DNA from: Flavobacterium praedii
GTDB taxonomy: Bacteria > Bacteroidota > Bacteroidia > Flavobacteriales > Flavobacteriaceae
Direction: 5' to 3'
Assembly: GCF_026810365.1 (NCBI RefSeq)
Contig: NZ_CP113948.1
Span: 696,001 to 760,000 of the forward strand
DNA length: 64,000 nucleotides
Under the pieces are notes generated by a model that saw nothing but the letters and a program-made list of their open reading frames with translations, was not told the origin of the DNA and made no database searches. This document shows positions 62,285 to 64,000 of the stretch, piece after piece. The position numbers and the translations under genes were made by a program. Each line of letters starts with the position of its first letter. The first letter of the stretch is position 1.

Positions 62285-62391
62285 CAAATTAAATATCAAA
62301 TTATATTCCACTATAAATTTACGGACAATTTGACGTTTAAACTATGATTTTCATTACTTTATAAAGACAAAAAGACATAAAATACGACAAA

Positions 62392-62781
62392 ATGAGTATA
62401 TTTAATTCCCTATTTGGTAGTTCAGAGGAAAATAAGGCCAAAACAAGTAAAATCAATTGGATTCCGTTAACGAACGTAGACCAACTGAATGAGATTGTTG
62501 CGTTATCGAATGAAAAGCCGGTAGCAATCTTCAAACACAGCACCCGTTGCAGCATAAGCAGATTTGCGCTGAAACAATTTGAAAATGAATTTGATTCGGC
62601 TGATGCAACCGACACTTATTTTTTGGATTTAATTGAACACCGTGATGTTTCCAATGAAATAGCGAGCCGTTTTAAAGTGGTTCATCAATCTCCTCAATTG
62701 TTGTTGATTAAAAATGGTCAATCGGTTTATGATGTTTCGCATAGTGATATTGACGCAAAGGATTTGGAGGAGAGGTTGTAA
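62392..62781 (+). CDS. ytxJ: Bacillithiol-system redox protein YtxJ
   Basis: A 129-aa thioredoxin-fold protein. The single redox Cys53 is in KHSTRCSISRFALKQFE, followed later by VVHQSPQLLLIKNG with the cis-Pro. This monothiol pattern is the hallmark of YtxJ, a bacilliredoxin that takes bacillithiol off oxidised proteins. Flavobacteriia with bacillithiol genes often carry it. It is between the clpB upstream region and the DUF1016 gene, in the direction of the latter (43 bp gap). Confidence 0.88.
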   Translation: MSIFNSLFGSSEENKAKTSKINWIPLTNVDQLNEIVALSNEKPVAIFKHSTRCSISRFALKQFENEFDSADATDTYFLDLIEHRDVSNEIASRFKVVHQSPQLLLIKNGQSVYDVSHSDIDAKDLEERL

Positions 62782-62824
62782 GATTAATAAGTAGTTTGTA
62801 TATTAGTCTTGTAAAAAAGTAACT

Positions 62825-63871
62825 ATGCAACTAGAGTCTTCACAAATTATTTTTATTTCTGAGATAAAAAAACAAATCAAAGCCGCGCAATATCGCGCTT
62901 TGCAAAAAGTAAATGCCGAACAAGTTATGCTTTATTGGAATATTGGTAAAGCAATAGTCGAACGTCAACAAGAATTTGGTTGGGGTAAAAGTATTGTTGA
63001 GCTTTTGGCAATTGAACTGCAAAAGGAATTTGTCGGGATTCAAGGGTTTTCTGCTCGAAATTTGTGGAGAATGCGAACATTATATGAAGAATATCATGTA
63101 AGTGATTTAATTCTGCCACCATTGGTGGCAGAAATTCCCTGGACGCATAATATTCTTATAATTGAAAAATGCAAAGACGAGCATGAACGTTTTTTTTATA
63201 TTAATAGAACCAAAAAATTCAGTTGGTCTAAGACGATGCTTATTAATGCCATTGATGCACAGCATTATCAAAAAACAATACTAAATCAAACCAATTTTGA
63301 TACGACTTTAGCTTTAGAAGAGGCTAATGATGCTAATTTTATTGTAAAAGATGAATATTTATTTGATTTCTTAAATCTATCAGAACCTCATTCTGAAAGT
63401 CAATTGGAACAAGCGATATTGACCAATATTAGAAATTTTCTTACTGCTCTTGGAGGCGATTTTAGTTTTATAGGCAATCAGTTTTCTGTAAAAGTTGAAA
63501 ATAAAAATTATGAAGTCGATCTTTTATTGTTTCATCGGGAGTTGCAATGTTTAGTTGCTATCGATTTAAAAATTGATGAGTTTAATCCCGATTTTGCAGG
63601 GAAAATGAATTTTTATCTTTCTATTCTAAATTCTAAAGTCAAAAAGGAACACGAAAGGCCTAGTATCGGAATCATTATTTGCAAGTCTAAAAATAGGACT
63701 ATTGTAGAATTTGCACTTCAAGATGTTAATAAACCCATTGGAGTGGCCACTTATTCTACATCACCGAATCTGCCGGTTGATATGCAACAGTTTTTTCCAA
63801 CGAATGAAGAATTTGTTGAAAAAGTAGAAAGCATTACGCAATATATAAATGAAAAAAGTCCCAAATTTTGA
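62825..63871 (+). CDS. DUF1016/YhcG-type PDDEXK nuclease
   Basis: A 348-aa protein. Residues 1-150 match the DUF1016 N-terminal region (YRALQKVNAEQVMLYWNIGK, then FSARNLWRMRTLYEEY and ILPPLVAEIPWTHN). The C-terminal nuclease core has NYEVDLLLFH and CLVAIDLKIDEFNPDFAGKM, where the D-(x)n-DLK residues form the PDDEXK active site. YhcG-type proteins have been linked to DNA processing and to mobile or defence loci. It lies 43 bp after ytxJ. The exact role is not known. Confidence 0.9.
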   Translation: MQLESSQIIFISEIKKQIKAAQYRALQKVNAEQVMLYWNIGKAIVERQQEFGWGKSIVELLAIELQKEFVGIQGFSARNLWRMRTLYEEYHVSDLILPPLVAEIPWTHNILIIEKCKDEHERFFYINRTKKFSWSKTMLINAIDAQHYQKTILNQTNFDTTLALEEANDANFIVKDEYLFDFLNLSEPHSESQLEQAILTNIRNFLTALGGDFSFIGNQFSVKVENKNYEVDLLLFHRELQCLVAIDLKIDEFNPDFAGKMNFYLSILNSKVKKEHERPSIGIIICKSKNRTIVEFALQDVNKPIGVATYSTSPNLPVDMQQFFPTNEEFVEKVESITQYINEKSPKF

Positions 63872-64000
63872 TTTGGAATCACCTTTTATAATTTGAGAAC
63901 TTATCAATCTACTGTAATTGTTCCAGAGATTAGCACATATTTTTTTAAATTATGCTTAAAAAGCTGTGCTAATCTGTGAAATTTGTATTTAAAAGTTTTT
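63872..64000. other. End of window, no gene seen
   Basis: AT-rich. Contains an AGATTAGCACA stretch with an imperfect inverse (TGTGCTAATCTGTGAA), a sequence type I recall from intergenic DNA in this group. Nothing else found. Confidence 0.4.

Noticed and set aside
1..64000. tRNA, rRNA and tmRNA genes
   Set aside because: No cloverleaf, T-loop consensus or rRNA-like block was recognised on either strand by eye.

Overview
The window looks like a chromosome segment of a Flavobacterium-type member of the Bacteroidota. It is AT-rich. Many genes are preceded by the Bacteroidota promoter form TTG-N17-22-TAnnTTTG, there are no clear Shine-Dalgarno sites, and the gene families and their order (bamD-rpoZ-coaBC-DUF4835-recN, a rprX/rprY-like kinase pair, SigZ, a split UshA-type nucleotidase, YtxJ) fit that group. 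I saw no rRNA, tRNA, CRISPR array, transposase or replication origin.

Layout. 1-12.4 kb: end of ligA, a YhhN-like membrane protein, a 5'-nucleotidase split over two genes, dapA, the bamD-rpoZ-coaBC-DUF4835-recN run, two unrelated enoyl-ACP reductases in tandem (fabV, fabI) and a glycosyltransferase. 12.4-22.2 kb: coaE, a two-component system, then a minus-strand block of thioesterase, miaA, K+ channel, exonuclease/GIY-YIG protein, PLP protein, 3-hydroxyacyl-CoA dehydrogenase and a Gfo/Idh/MocA oxidoreductase. 22.3-33 kb: pcm, an Aer-like PAS protein, smpB, small enzymes, an M1 peptidase and a sigZ-thioredoxin-permease operon. 33-46.6 kb: agmatine deiminase and N-carbamoylputrescine amidase either side of a surface lipoprotein, envelope proteins, an ABC transporter, guaC and a YtxH/holin-like membrane cluster. 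46.6-53.3 kb: a haem-motif lipoprotein, HAD phosphatase, nitroreductase, an outer-membrane barrel and an SDR that carries a signal peptide. 53.3-64 kb: an accessory, repeat-rich stretch with two ~21-bp tandem arrays around a small unknown gene, a cytosine methyltransferase plus NgoFVII-type nuclease, a KilA-N gene lying between two copies of the clpB 3' end, clpB, ytxJ and a DUF1016 nuclease.

The most unusual content is in the DNA between genes. Four copies of one dispersed element (37.8, 41.9, 44.0 and 58.0 kb) share conserved ends, and their central hairpins differ completely in sequence while keeping their pairing. A 15-unit array of ~21-bp units with an AGGC-n-GCCT core lies between two terminators behind an unknown 164-aa gene. 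A 183-bp direct duplication of the clpB 3' end brackets the KilA-N gene. Heptamer tandem repeats recur at several gene edges and once inside a coding sequence.

Protein functions come from recognised motifs and family knowledge. No alignment or database search was run, and identities and counts were made by eye.
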